Shown here in pieces: positions 14,070 through 21,926 of a stretch of 22,392 bases of DNA; position 1 is the stretch's first letter; each line of letters starts with the position of its first letter. The DNA lies in assembly GCA_045106735.1 (NCBI GenBank), contig JBGCEZ010000019.1, positions 1-22,392 on the forward strand, written 5' to 3'. The notes beneath the pieces were generated by a model. The model was not told where the DNA came from and ran no database searches. It worked only from the letters and a program-made list of their open reading frames with translations. The translations under genes and the position numbers were made by a program. The DNA comes from JBGCEZ01 sp045106735. GTDB taxonomy: Bacteria; Planctomycetota; Phycisphaerae; Phycisphaerales; SM1A02.

Positions 14070-14213
14070 CCACCCGAGCGCCCGCCGAACGTCATGTCCG
14101 GACGAGTTCGGACAGTATTTTCGGACGAAGCGGTGCGGGTTCCGTGATTGAATGCGCTTCCGATGGTGGAGCGGCTGCCCTTCGCGCAGCCGGCCACCAC
14201 CGGAGCATCGCCC

Positions 14214-17171
14214 ATGCATCCCCGCATCGTTCACGCATCCGACACCCCGTCTCGCGCGACCCGGCCGGCCGTCGCCACCACCGACGCCGGCGCAATCGCC
14301 CGCACGCACGCCGGCCCCCGGACCCGCGCCGCACACCCCACCCGCACCGGCTTGGCGATCGTCGCCGCCACCGCGGCGATGGTCGGCGCCCCGGCTCTGG
14401 CCGACGTCGCCGTCCGCGTCAGCACCGGGCAAGTTCCGGTCCGGCCCGGTGAACTGACCGACGTTGACATCACCGTCGTCAACAACGGCCCGGACGACCT
14501 CGAAAACGTCACGGTCAGGCTCACGTACCCCGAGAACGTGGCCAGCCAGTCCGGCGGCGTCTTCGGACTCTCGTGCCCCGGCGGCATCTGCGACACCGGA
14601 GAAACGGCCGACTTCTTCCTCGCTGAGTTGCCCGAGGGCACTGGCCGGACCTTGACGCTGCCGCTGCGGGTCTTGTCGAACGCACCGGCGGGCGCCGAGA
14701 TCAACTTCGACCTGGTGGTCATCGACGACGGGCAGATCGTCGCCACCGACAGTGATCTGACGGTGGTTGATCCGAACCGCGACCAATCACTCGCCGTCGG
14801 CCGGTCGGTCGAACCGGTCCGCCCGGGCGAACACTCCGACATCACCATCGCCTGGGGCAGCCGCGAAGGCGCGGATCTGTCCTTCAATGCCCGGGTGGTC
14901 ATGCCATTGCCGGCCGGGGCCACGGTCACCAACATCTCCGCCGGCGGCTCGATCGTCGGCGCCGCGATCGAGTGGCCGCTCGGCTTTGTGCTTCCCGGCA
15001 CCAGCGGCGAAGTTGGCTTCCGCCTGGTGGCCGACACCAGCCTGGCCGAGGGATCCATCGTCCCGCTGACTGCCTCGTTCGAGGACGATCGCGGCGAGCG
15101 CGTCCGCCATGAGTCCGACGTTCGCGTGGAAGAACGCGTGCTTCTGAACCTGGCCATCGCCCCGGGGGCGACGCCGGCCCGCCCCGGCGCCTTGCTCGAC
15201 TACCAGATCGTCGTCACCAATCCGGCCCCGTTCGACCTGAACGACGTCCGCGTGGTGACCGAGTTCCCGGAAGGCATCGCCGGCATCTCCTGGAGTGGCT
15301 GCCCCGGCGGCATCTGTGATCCGCAGGAACAGATCTTCACCCAGCTCGGCACGTTGGAAGCATTCAGCAGCCGAGTCGTCAACATTCCGCTGCGCATCGA
15401 TCCTTCGCACCCCGACGGTGCACTCGTCGAACTGCAGGTCCTGGCCGCCAGTGATCAGCCCGGCCTCGCCGAAACCTCGGCCATCCTTCGGGTCGAAGAC
15501 GACCGCGACCTCGAACTGGTCATCGCGGAATCGCAGGACCCGGTCAGCCCCGGCGAAGAACTCACGTACACGCTGCGTTGGGGCCAGCGCGAAGCCGGCG
15601 GCCGCGCATCGGACGGCCGCCTGGAGTTCCGGCTCGCGCCCGGCACGACGTTCGAGTCCGCCACCGGCGATCCCACGGTGGACGGCGACCTCGTGACGTG
15701 GATGCTGCCACCCATCGGCCCGGGCTCCCACGGCGTCGAACGCCTGACCGTGGCCGTCGCCGACGCGACTCCGCTCGGCATCAGCCTCCCGGCCGCCGCC
15801 CGCTTCAGCTTCGACGACCAGGAACTCCGCACGCAGGTGGTCGGCGCGGTAGAGGAGACGAACCCGATCGGGATCATCGCGTCGATCTCGCCGAATCCGA
15901 TCCGCCCCGGCGAGATCATGGACCTGGACGTCGTTGTCAGCAATCGCAGCAGCTTTGACCGGACGGATGTGGTCGTGGCGGTCGAGATGCCCCAGCAGAT
16001 TTCGAGCATTTCCGCCTCGCAGTTTGGCGGCTCGTGTCCCGGCGGCATCTGCGATCAGACGGAGACCATCACGTTTTCGCTGAGTGAACTGCTCGCCGAG
16101 AGTGGCCGGCACTTCTCGATTCCGTTGCGGGTCGCGGCGAATACGCCCAATGGAACCGTGATCCCGATCGAGGCCCGTGTCAGCACCGGGCAGGGCGAGC
16201 GGCGGATGGCGGTTGATTCGCTGGCCGTCGACGCCGGCCGCGAACTCGACCTGGTGATGATCGAGGAAGACGATCCGGTCGAGACCGTCGGCCACAACAC
16301 ATACACATTGCACTGGGGATTGGACGATCTTGCCGATCCGATCGCCGCGGGTCAGCTTCGCTTCGAGCCGCCGGCCGGGACGACGATCGACGTCATCAGC
16401 GGCGACGGCGTCGTCGAGAATGGTGGCGTGACGTGGTCGCTCGGAGCGCTCGGCCCGGGTGCGGCCGGTTCGCGGCGCGTGAGCGTGGCCCTGGATGGCA
16501 GTGCGGTGGCCGGCACCGCCGACGGCGCCCGAGCCACCTTCAGCGACGCGACGGATGTGGTCCGGACGGTCAGCGCCCAGGAAACGACGCGATACGAGCA
16601 TCCCGCGCCCTTTGACGTGGAAGTGACGGCTCTGGCCTTGCGGGCCAACCCGGGCGCGACCTTCGACGTGCGCATCGAGTTCACCAATCGCACCGCCTTC
16701 GACCTCAACGGTGCGGTCCTGACCCTGGAGTACCCGCCGGGCATCAACTCGATCTCGTCCTCGTCCATCCCCGGCAGTTGTCCTGGCGGCATCTGCGATA
16801 CCGGCGAACGACTGACCATCGGACTGCCGCTGCTGGTGGCCGGCGAGACGTGGACCGGCATCATTCCGGTGACGGTGCGGACGGACTGGCCGCGAGGCGC
16901 GGTGATCCCCTTCCGGATCAGCAGCCGCAACACGCCGACCAGCCGCCGGGCCGACGACGGACACGCGATGGTCGTGGCCTTCGTCGACGACTACGACGCG
17001 GCGACGAACGCCGACCTCAACGACGACGGTTCGGTCGACATCCTCGACCTACTCACGGTGCTGTCGAATTGGGGCCCGTGCGACGACCCCGACGGTTGCT
17101 TCACCGATCCGAGCGGCGACGGCATCGTCGAGATCAACGACCTGTTGACGGTGCTGGCCAACTGGGGCTGA
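14214..17171 (+). CDS. secreted DUF11/CARDB-like repeat protein with CPGGIC loops and dockerin-like C-terminus
   Basis: The 985-residue product has a long basic N-region, then a hydrophobic segment ending APALAD (signal cleavage near residue 64). The body alternates two beta-sandwich-like modules in the order a-b-a-b-a-b-a. Module a (V.PG....D..I.V.N....DL..V) carries an invariant CPGGIC(D) loop. Its first Cys is at residues 121, 363, 608 and 856, a period of 242, 245 and 248 residues. Module b starts RDxxLxxxxxxDPVxPGE with a TLRWG-type strand and occurs three times. The paired cysteines suggest a disulfide in an oxidising extracellular setting. The C-terminus has two dockerin-like loops (DLNDDGSVDILD, DPSGDGIVEIND) ending ANWG. 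GGAG at 14202-14205, 8 bases before ATG 14214, supports the start over 14148. No enzymatic motif is visible. Structural or adhesive surface protein is inferred. Confidence 0.85.
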   Translation: MHPRIVHASDTPSRATRPAVATTDAGAIARTHAGPRTRAAHPTRTGLAIVAATAAMVGAPALADVAVRVSTGQVPVRPGELTDVDITVVNNGPDDLENVTVRLTYPENVASQSGGVFGLSCPGGICDTGETADFFLAELPEGTGRTLTLPLRVLSNAPAGAEINFDLVVIDDGQIVATDSDLTVVDPNRDQSLAVGRSVEPVRPGEHSDITIAWGSREGADLSFNARVVMPLPAGATVTNISAGGSIVGAAIEWPLGFVLPGTSGEVGFRLVADTSLAEGSIVPLTASFEDDRGERVRHESDVRVEERVLLNLAIAPGATPARPGALLDYQIVVTNPAPFDLNDVRVVTEFPEGIAGISWSGCPGGICDPQEQIFTQLGTLEAFSSRVVNIPLRIDPSHPDGALVELQVLAASDQPGLAETSAILRVEDDRDLELVIAESQDPVSPGEELTYTLRWGQREAGGRASDGRLEFRLAPGTTFESATGDPTVDGDLVTWMLPPIGPGSHGVERLTVAVADATPLGISLPAAARFSFDDQELRTQVVGAVEETNPIGIIASISPNPIRPGEIMDLDVVVSNRSSFDRTDVVVAVEMPQQISSISASQFGGSCPGGICDQTETITFSLSELLAESGRHFSIPLRVAANTPNGTVIPIEARVSTGQGERRMAVDSLAVDAGRELDLVMIEEDDPVETVGHNTYTLHWGLDDLADPIAAGQLRFEPPAGTTIDVISGDGVVENGGVTWSLGALGPGAAGSRRVSVALDGSAVAGTADGARATFSDATDVVRTVSAQETTRYEHPAPFDVEVTALALRANPGATFDVRIEFTNRTAFDLNGAVLTLEYPPGINSISSSSIPGSCPGGICDTGERLTIGLPLLVAGETWTGIIPVTVRTDWPRGAVIPFRISSRNTPTSRRADDGHAMVVAFVDDYDAATNADLNDDGSVDILDLLTVLSNWGPCDDPDGCFTDPSGDGIVEINDLLTVLANWG

Positions 17172-17226
17172 ACCCTGGGGCCGGCCGCCATCGGCCAGGC
17201 CAACGACCGCTTTGAACACACGCACC

Positions 17227-17261
17227 CCGCCGCCCGTTCCCGTTCTCGGGGCGGGCGGCGG
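17227..17261. terminator. strong bidirectional hairpin after the third secreted protein
   Basis: CCGCCGCCCG (17227-17236) pairs perfectly with CGGGCGGCGG (17252-17261). Inside, CCCG (17239-17242) pairs with CGGG (17247-17250) around TTCT. It lies 56 bases after the DUF11-like gene and 127 bases beyond the stop of the convergent AraC gene, and could serve both strands. No T-run is present on either side. Confidence 0.55.
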
Positions 17262-17334
17262 TCGTTGGGGGGCGAGCGTTCGGGGATGGTCGTTCAGGCG
17301 GGGGTCGTTCTGGGGGGGGCGTTCGGTGGGCGGT
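17262..17334 (+). repeat. G-run repeat, candidate G-quadruplex
   Basis: Repeated variations of GTCGTT or CGTTC are followed by G-runs of 6 (17267-17272), 4 (17282-17285), 5 (17300-17304), 8 (17312-17319) and 3 (17328-17330). At least four runs of three or more guanines on one strand meet the simple sequence criterion for a quadruplex, though the 9-14-base loops are longer than in strict definitions. Confidence 0.5.
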
Positions 17335-17387
17335 GCCGCGGGCGAATGTGCGCCATCCCTCGGGAGGCAATTCGTTGCCCGTACCGC

Positions 17388-18533
17388 TCAATCGTTCGAT
17401 CGAATCGGCATCCAGATCTCCGTGCGCAGATCATCGGCCGCGGTCTTTCGGGGATCGTTCAGGTACACCTCGAGCGACGGCGGGTCCCCAAGTTCGACGG
17501 TGCGTCCGTCGATGGCCCCACTGGCGACGCGGGCGAACAAGCGGGCATACGTTTCCCCGAGTCGTTCGTATGCCCCGGCGTGGAGCGCGACCACGTACGA
17601 GCCGGCGGGCAGTTCACGGACCTCGATTCCGGCCGACGGCTTGGCCTTGGTCCGCGGCCCGACCACCATGCACGCGTCGTAGCGCACCCGCTCGGGCACG
17701 GTGACGTCGGGATCATCGTGGCACAGGCCGAAGGTCTGGGGCTTGCCGAGGAGCATCCGCGGCCAGCCCCAGGTGTAGAGCTTCTTCCACGCGTCGGCGA
17801 CCCCGTTGTAAGGACCGACGTGGCGAACGAAGGCGATGCGGCTCGCCGGCCGCGCGTCAAGGCGAATGTCCATGGCGGACGTCTCCAGAAGCAGTGATTC
17901 GTGGGGGTGGGATGCGATGCGGGCGAGGTCCGCGGCGGCGGCAGCGGGGTCAGTTGCCGGAACGGTGGCGGGATCGGTGTCGGCAACGCCGCGCCCGTCA
18001 CCCGCCGGCCCGGCCGTTCGCCACGCCGAGGGCGGCATGCCGAAGCGGGCAGCGAACGCGCGGGTGAATGCCGCGTGCGACGCGTAGCCGGCGTCCTGGG
18101 CGATGCCGAGGATGTCGGCCGACTCGCTCGCCGGAGCCCGGCGGAGGCGATAGGCGGCCCGTTCGAGGCGGAGGCGCCGGGTCATGCCACGCACGCTCTC
18201 GCCGGTGAGACCGCGGAACAGGCGGTGGAAGTGGAACATCGAGTAGTGCGCGGCCGCGGCGAGACGTTCGATCGGGATGTCGGCGTCGAGTTCGGCTTCG
18301 ATCAACCGAATCGCGGCGGCAATCCGCACCGCCGGTTCGGCGGCGGCGGGGTCGATGGCCGCGGGGTCGATGGCCACGGAGTCAGCGGGATCGCTGAGAT
18401 CGGCGGGATCGGCGGCGGCGAGATCGATGGCCGCGGGAGCAGCCGCATCGAGCTCGGACATGACCGGGTCGGCCGCCGCCGAGTCGCGGGGCGCCGGCAT
18501 CGGCACATCGGGATCGCGTTCCGTGGATTCCAT
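17388..18533 (-). CDS. AraC-family regulator with GyrI-like effector domain
   Basis: The product is 381 residues. The first 65 residues are low-complexity (DPAAIDPAAAEP type) and partly encoded by tandem repeats. Residues about 68-172 form the AraC double helix-turn-helix (IERLAAAAHYSMFHFHRLFR for the first, ILGIAQDAGYASHAAFTRAF for the second, ending FGMPPSAWR). Residues about 217-381 form a GyrI-like/SOUL-type small-molecule binding domain (ASRIAFVRHVGPYNGVADAWKKL, ELPAGSYVVALHAGAYERL, LEVYLNDPRKT, EIWMPI). This HTH plus GyrI order is that of Rob/BmrR-like multidrug-responsive activators. The MATE exporter nearby (20068-21687) is a plausible target but is not adjacent. The gene is divergent from the lipoprotein gene, with a 247-base spacer. 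Confidence 0.93.
   Translation of the reverse strand: MESTERDPDVPMPAPRDSAAADPVMSELDAAAPAAIDLAAADPADLSDPADSVAIDPAAIDPAAAEPAVRIAAAIRLIEAELDADIPIERLAAAAHYSMFHFHRLFRGLTGESVRGMTRRLRLERAAYRLRRAPASESADILGIAQDAGYASHAAFTRAFAARFGMPPSAWRTAGPAGDGRGVADTDPATVPATDPAAAAADLARIASHPHESLLLETSAMDIRLDARPASRIAFVRHVGPYNGVADAWKKLYTWGWPRMLLGKPQTFGLCHDDPDVTVPERVRYDACMVVGPRTKAKPSAGIEVRELPAGSYVVALHAGAYERLGETYARLFARVASGAIDGRTVELGDPPSLEVYLNDPRKTAADDLRTEIWMPIRSND
18346..18375. repeat. 15-base tandem repeat inside the AraC-family gene
   Basis: GCGGGGTCGATGGCC occurs twice in tandem. On the minus strand it encodes two AIDPA units of the low-complexity N-terminal extension. Degenerate GGGATCGGC and GAGATCG units continue to about 18440. 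Confidence 0.85.
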
Positions 18534-18638
18534 GGCCGCATTCTGTCAACGGGCTCGCCCGCGTGCTTGATCGGACGTGCTCGTCTTCTGGCCGGTCCGC
18601 GGCGACCCGCGTGCCGCGGCCGGGAGGCGGCGAGCCGT

Positions 18639-18656
18639 CTGGTGCCACGTGACCAG
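18639..18656. promoter_or_regulatory. near-palindrome in the divergent AraC/lipoprotein spacer
   Basis: CTGGT (18639-18643) and ACCAG (18652-18656) flank an 8-base centre containing CACGTG. It lies about 105 bases before the AraC start and 125 bases before the lipoprotein start. A protein-binding site is possible but not supported by a second copy. Upstream of it, CCGG-t-CCGCGG and CCGCGG-CCGG (about 18594-18626) can form a hairpin. Confidence 0.2.
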
Positions 18657-18780
18657 GGCTACCATCCGTCCACCGGTTCCCCGCCGCCGGGCCGAACCCG
18701 ACCGCACCAGCGCACGTGTACGTCCACGTACCGGTTCAGGTGCCCGTTCGCGTACCCGTCCACCCCAGGAGATCCCGCCG

Positions 18781-19359
18781 ATGCGTCCCGCCGCCACAAG
18801 CCCCGTGTCCCCGCTCCTGGTCGTGCTCCTCGTCGTGCTCCTGGCCCTGGTCGCCGCGTCGGCCACCGGATGCACCGCCACACCTTCGCCGCCCGCCTCG
18901 GATGCCGCCATGAACACCCCGCCCCCGGCCATCCAGGCGTGGATGGACCGGCTCACCGTGCCGCACACCTACGACCCGGAGACCGGATTCATCGTCGCCC
19001 AGGGCGTCACGCCGTTGCCGGCCGTGTTGACCGACGCCCCCCGGCTCGATGTCGCGGTCGCCCGAGGCGCGGCGGAAGGCCGCCCGGTCATCGCCTTCGC
19101 CACCGCCGACCGGTGCGCTCCCTGCCAGCAATTCAAACTCGATGCGCTGCAGGACGCCCGGGTCATTGCCCGACTCTCAACCGGCGACGTCCTGCCCGTG
19201 CACATTGAAGTGGACCGTGAACCGGAGCTGGCGACCGAGTACCTCGGCGGCGCGTCCATCCCGATGACGTACGTGCTTCGCGACGGGGTGGTCGTGCGCA
19301 CGCTGCGCGGACAGCGGTCTGCTGACGAGCTCGTCGCGTGGCTTGATGCGGGTGCATGA
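18781..19359 (+). CDS. thioredoxin-fold lipoprotein
   Basis: The product is 192 residues. A hydrophobic signal segment (LLVVLLVVLLALVAASATGC) ends in a lipobox-like ATGC, making Cys31 the likely lipidated residue. Membrane anchoring outside the cytoplasm is therefore expected. The thioredoxin-like domain covers about 85-190 with the redox pair Cys112-x2-Cys115 (DRCAPCQQFK) and the cis-proline loop SIPMTYVLRDG (Pro161). The order and spacing resemble DsbD-gamma/thioredoxin_7-type domains, so a thiol-disulfide role on exported proteins is inferred. AGGAG at 18767-18771, 9 bases before ATG, fixes the start. The gene overlaps the next ORF by 14 bases. The substrate is unknown; cysteine-containing secreted proteins are encoded 1.6 kb away. 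Confidence 0.85.
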   Translation: MRPAATSPVSPLLVVLLVVLLALVAASATGCTATPSPPASDAAMNTPPPAIQAWMDRLTVPHTYDPETGFIVAQGVTPLPAVLTDAPRLDVAVARGAAEGRPVIAFATADRCAPCQQFKLDALQDARVIARLSTGDVLPVHIEVDREPELATEYLGGASIPMTYVLRDGVVVRTLRGQRSADELVAWLDAGA

Positions 19360-19924
19360 GTACCCACCGGCAACCGATCTTGTGCCTTTGAAGCCCACAC
19401 GCAGTCGACGAACCTTGCTCGCGGTGGGCATGGCCATCGCCGGCACAGTCGTCGCACTCGCCACGATTGTGATCGCCATCGCTGTTGCGTTGATGATGTT
19501 CAGTGACCAAGGGCGCGGCAGCAAGGATGCTGATCTGACCAGTCGCGACATCCCGACGGCCAGTGAACGCGTCCGCGTCTTGCGACGCTACGTCAACTCG
19601 GATCTTCCGCTGACCGACGCATCGTTCACGGTCGTGATCCACGACAATGAAGATGGCCGGCTGACGGTTCCGGGACCGAGCGAATGGGACATTCGGGCCA
19701 TCGCGACCGTCCCTGACGGCCAGTTCAGTGGATGGATCGGCGACCGCATGCCCGTCCCCCACACTGGACTGCCGGATTGGACGCGATCGATCCCTGGCTC
19801 GGTCCCCGAGGACGCCACGTTTTCCTGGTACACCGACAACGGACGACCGGTCGATGCCATCGGCACCGTGGTCGGCGTCGACCCGGCACGCGGCCTGGTC
19901 CTGCTTCGCGTTTCTGCCCGCTGA
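19346..19924 (+). CDS. membrane-anchored protein of unknown function
   Basis: I do not recognise a family in this 192-residue protein. It has a short basic N-terminus, one transmembrane helix (about residues 23-51, LLAVGMAIAGTVVALATIVI and on) and a soluble domain of about 140 residues with an N-in topology expected from the basic flank. The soluble part has alternating short hydrophobic strands and a Pro/Asp-rich middle (PGPSEWDIRA, VPHTGLPDW), ending ARGLVLLRVSAR. The ATG at 19346 is used; TTG 19343 is the alternative. The start lies inside the lipoprotein gene (overlap 14 bases), so the two are probably co-translated and may work together. Confidence 0.65.
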   Translation: MRVHEYPPATDLVPLKPTRSRRTLLAVGMAIAGTVVALATIVIAIAVALMMFSDQGRGSKDADLTSRDIPTASERVRVLRRYVNSDLPLTDASFTVVIHDNEDGRLTVPGPSEWDIRAIATVPDGQFSGWIGDRMPVPHTGLPDWTRSIPGSVPEDATFSWYTDNGRPVDAIGTVVGVDPARGLVLLRVSAR

Positions 19925-19943
19925 CGTCAACCGTGCCGGGCGA

Positions 19944-19963
19944 GCCTCGTGCGTTCGCGAGGC
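19944..19963. terminator. hairpin between convergent genes
   Basis: GCCTCGTG (19944-19951), loop CGTT and CGCGAGGC (19956-19963) form an 8-step stem with one wobble, 20 bases after the unknown membrane protein gene and about 105 bases beyond the MATE gene stop. It lacks a T-run but is well placed to separate the convergent transcripts. Confidence 0.45.
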
Positions 19964-20067
19964 GTCTCGCGGCCCGGGCCCAGCATCGCCGAAGCGCAGC
20001 GTCGCCGGAAGATCGACACGTGCGTGGGGCCGATCGGCTGGATCGATCCCACGACCGACCCGCCCGC

Positions 20068-21687
20068 CTACACCCGGACCCGCGACCACCCACCGTGCAG
20101 GAATCGCCCGCCGAACAGCATCGCCCGCACGAAGAACTCGCCGCAGAGGCCGATCCAGATGCCCTCGAGGCCGAGGCCGAAGTGCACGCCAAGCAGCCAG
20201 GTCGCCGGCAGCCGCACGAGGTAGCTGCTCGTCGTCGTCATGATCAGGCACCACTTGGTGTCGCCGACGCCGCGCAGGCCCTGGCGGATCACCATGGTGA
20301 TGGCGAAGAACACCTGCATCGTCCCGCAGATGAACAGCAGCCGCGGCACGGTTTCCAGATGGATCGGCTCGCTGCTGATGATCCGCGTCAGCGGCTCGCC
20401 CAGCGTCATGAAGACGACGCCCAGCAAGCTCATGAAGATCGCCCCAGCGATCACGCAGAGGACGATCGCCCGCCGCGCGAGTTCCGGGCTGCCGGCCCCC
20501 AGGTACTGCCCGGCCAGCGTGCCCGCGGCGATGCCGATCGCGTATCCCGGCAGGAAGCTGAACGCCTCCCACTGCACCGCGATGATGTGGGCGCCTTGCA
20601 GGCCCTCGCCCGCTGCTTCGCGCGTGGCGACGATGCCGATGAACACCAGCACAAACAGGTTCACCGCCCACATCGAGATGCCCTCGGCGAAGTTCGGCAG
20701 GCCGATGCGGACGATGCGGGTGAACATGACGCGGTCGAAGCCGAGGTCGCGCGTCTCGAGCTTGAGGTCCTTGACCCCACGTCGCAGGACGATCGCGGTG
20801 CACAGGGCTCCGAAGGTGTAGCCGATGGCCGTGCCACCCGCAATTCCGGCCACGCCCATGTCCAGGCTCATCGGGTTCATCAGCGTCCACTGCCATTCGC
20901 CAATGCGAATCGGCACGTCAACGCCGCTGAGAAGCCAACTGGTGACGACGTTCACGACGTTCACGCCAATGGCGATCCACGAAGGCCGCGTCGTTTCGCC
21001 GGCCCCGTGCAAACACATCGCCCCCACCATCATCACGCCGGCCATCGGCATGCTGATGGCGAGGATCCGCAGGTACGTCACCAGGTCTTGCTGGGCCGCC
21101 TCCGACAGTCCGGTCACCCGGCCCATGGGAGCGGCGGCGGTGGCCAGGACGACGGCCACGAGCACGCCCCACAGGAGGCTGAGCGTCATGGCCTGGCCCA
21201 GGGCCCGGTGCGATTGATCGCGGTCGCCCGCCCCCATCGCCCGGGCGATGAGCGCCTGGCCGCCGATGCCGAGGCCGGCCATGGCGATGCCGATGAACCA
21301 GCCGATGTACGAGCCGATGCCGATGGCGTCGAGGGCCGCCACGCGCCCCGCTTCCGGGAGGCGGCCGGCGAACAGCTTGTCGGCCATGCCGACGAAGGCC
21401 TGGAGGGTCTGCTGGATGAGCACCGGCCAGGCCAGCATCCAGATGGCCGCCTTCATCGAACGGCCAGCGAGCTTGCCCGAGCGGATCGTCCCGTCGGAGG
21501 CCACGACCGGGGCGGCGGGAGCGGCCGCGGGGTCCAGGTCTGAGCCCGGAGCCGAGTCGTGAGCTGAGTCCTGAGCCGAGTCCGGAGCCGAGTCCGGAGC
21601 CGAACCGGGGGCCGAAGATGCCGGCGCGGCGTCCGCCTCGGAGGTGTCGCCTCCGAGGGGCGTCGTGTCGTGGTCGGGGTCTGACAT
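20068..21687 (-). CDS. MATE-family efflux transporter
   Basis: The product is 539 residues. Residues 1-65 are an unusual Ser/Ala/Pro/Asp-rich extension built from DSA(P/Q/H) units. From about residue 75 the protein is a polytopic membrane protein with the MATE pattern of two related halves. The first half has a helix with WPVLIQQTLQAFVGMADKLF (family P.....L......D....G), then GIGGQALIARAMGAGD (family G..a..i.Q..GAG). The second half has GLPNFAEGISMWAVNLFVLV and IGIAAGTLAGQYLGAGSPEL. The core is about 460 residues and 12 helices, normal for the family. MATE proteins export cationic drugs or metabolites using a Na+ or H+ gradient. The substrate is unknown. An AraC/GyrI-type regulator lies 1.5 kb away on the same strand. 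Confidence 0.93.
   Translation of the reverse strand: MSDPDHDTTPLGGDTSEADAAPASSAPGSAPDSAPDSAQDSAHDSAPGSDLDPAAAPAAPVVASDGTIRSGKLAGRSMKAAIWMLAWPVLIQQTLQAFVGMADKLFAGRLPEAGRVAALDAIGIGSYIGWFIGIAMAGLGIGGQALIARAMGAGDRDQSHRALGQAMTLSLLWGVLVAVVLATAAAPMGRVTGLSEAAQQDLVTYLRILAISMPMAGVMMVGAMCLHGAGETTRPSWIAIGVNVVNVVTSWLLSGVDVPIRIGEWQWTLMNPMSLDMGVAGIAGGTAIGYTFGALCTAIVLRRGVKDLKLETRDLGFDRVMFTRIVRIGLPNFAEGISMWAVNLFVLVFIGIVATREAAGEGLQGAHIIAVQWEAFSFLPGYAIGIAAGTLAGQYLGAGSPELARRAIVLCVIAGAIFMSLLGVVFMTLGEPLTRIISSEPIHLETVPRLLFICGTMQVFFAITMVIRQGLRGVGDTKWCLIMTTTSSYLVRLPATWLLGVHFGLGLEGIWIGLCGEFFVRAMLFGGRFLHGGWSRVRV
21548..21603. repeat. 12-base tandem repeats in the MATE N-terminal extension
   Basis: Units of GAGCCGAGTCCG and variants (GAGTCGT, GAGCTGAGTCCT) repeat about five times in frame. 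They encode the DSAPDSAQDSAH-like stretch of the MATE protein. The units differ mainly at one or two positions, as in a decaying minisatellite. Confidence 0.8.
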
Positions 21688-21725
21688 GGGCGGCGGAGTG
21701 TACGCCGCCCGGTCGGCCCGAGGGG

Positions 21726-21759
21726 CGGCCGGCCCGGCGGCGGCGGGAAACGCCGGCCG
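21726..21759. repeat. 8-base inverted repeat in the MATE upstream region
   Basis: CGGCCGGC (21726-21733) and GCCGGCCG (21752-21759) flank an 18-base centre. It lies 39-72 bases upstream of the MATE start on the minus strand and could form a stem in the 5' leader, or end transcripts of the upstream esterase gene. Confidence 0.3.
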
Positions 21760-21828
21760 GCATCCACGTCATCGCCTCGTCAGGCCAGCCCGGACGCTTG
21801 CTCGCGTCCCGGCCCGCCCGTGGTCAGC

Positions 21829-21852
21829 GATCGCCGGGTCGCCGGATCGCCA
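21829..21852. repeat. three tandem 8-base repeats
   Basis: GATCGCCG, GGTCGCCG and GATCGCCA are adjacent, followed by GTCAG (21854-21858) and CTGAC (21865-21869) that can form a small stem. The block lies in the 239-base spacer between the esterase and MATE genes. Confidence 0.7.
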
Positions 21853-21926
21853 GGTCAGTCGATGCTGACTCGGAGCCCCCGCGCTGGCTCTGGCATCGCC
21901 ACCGCGGCGGACTCCAGCCCTCGCGC

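Noticed and set aside
14787..16964. 725-codon minus-strand ORF opposite the DUF11-like gene
   Set aside because: It is a shadow of the plus-strand gene's codon bias (R/G/A/D-rich, no domain). The plus strand has clear repeats, signal peptide and dockerin-like end.
18544..18549. TTGACA on the minus strand just before the AraC-family start
   Set aside because: It ends only 10 bases before the ATG, leaving no room for a -10 element, and none is found at 16-18 bases downstream.
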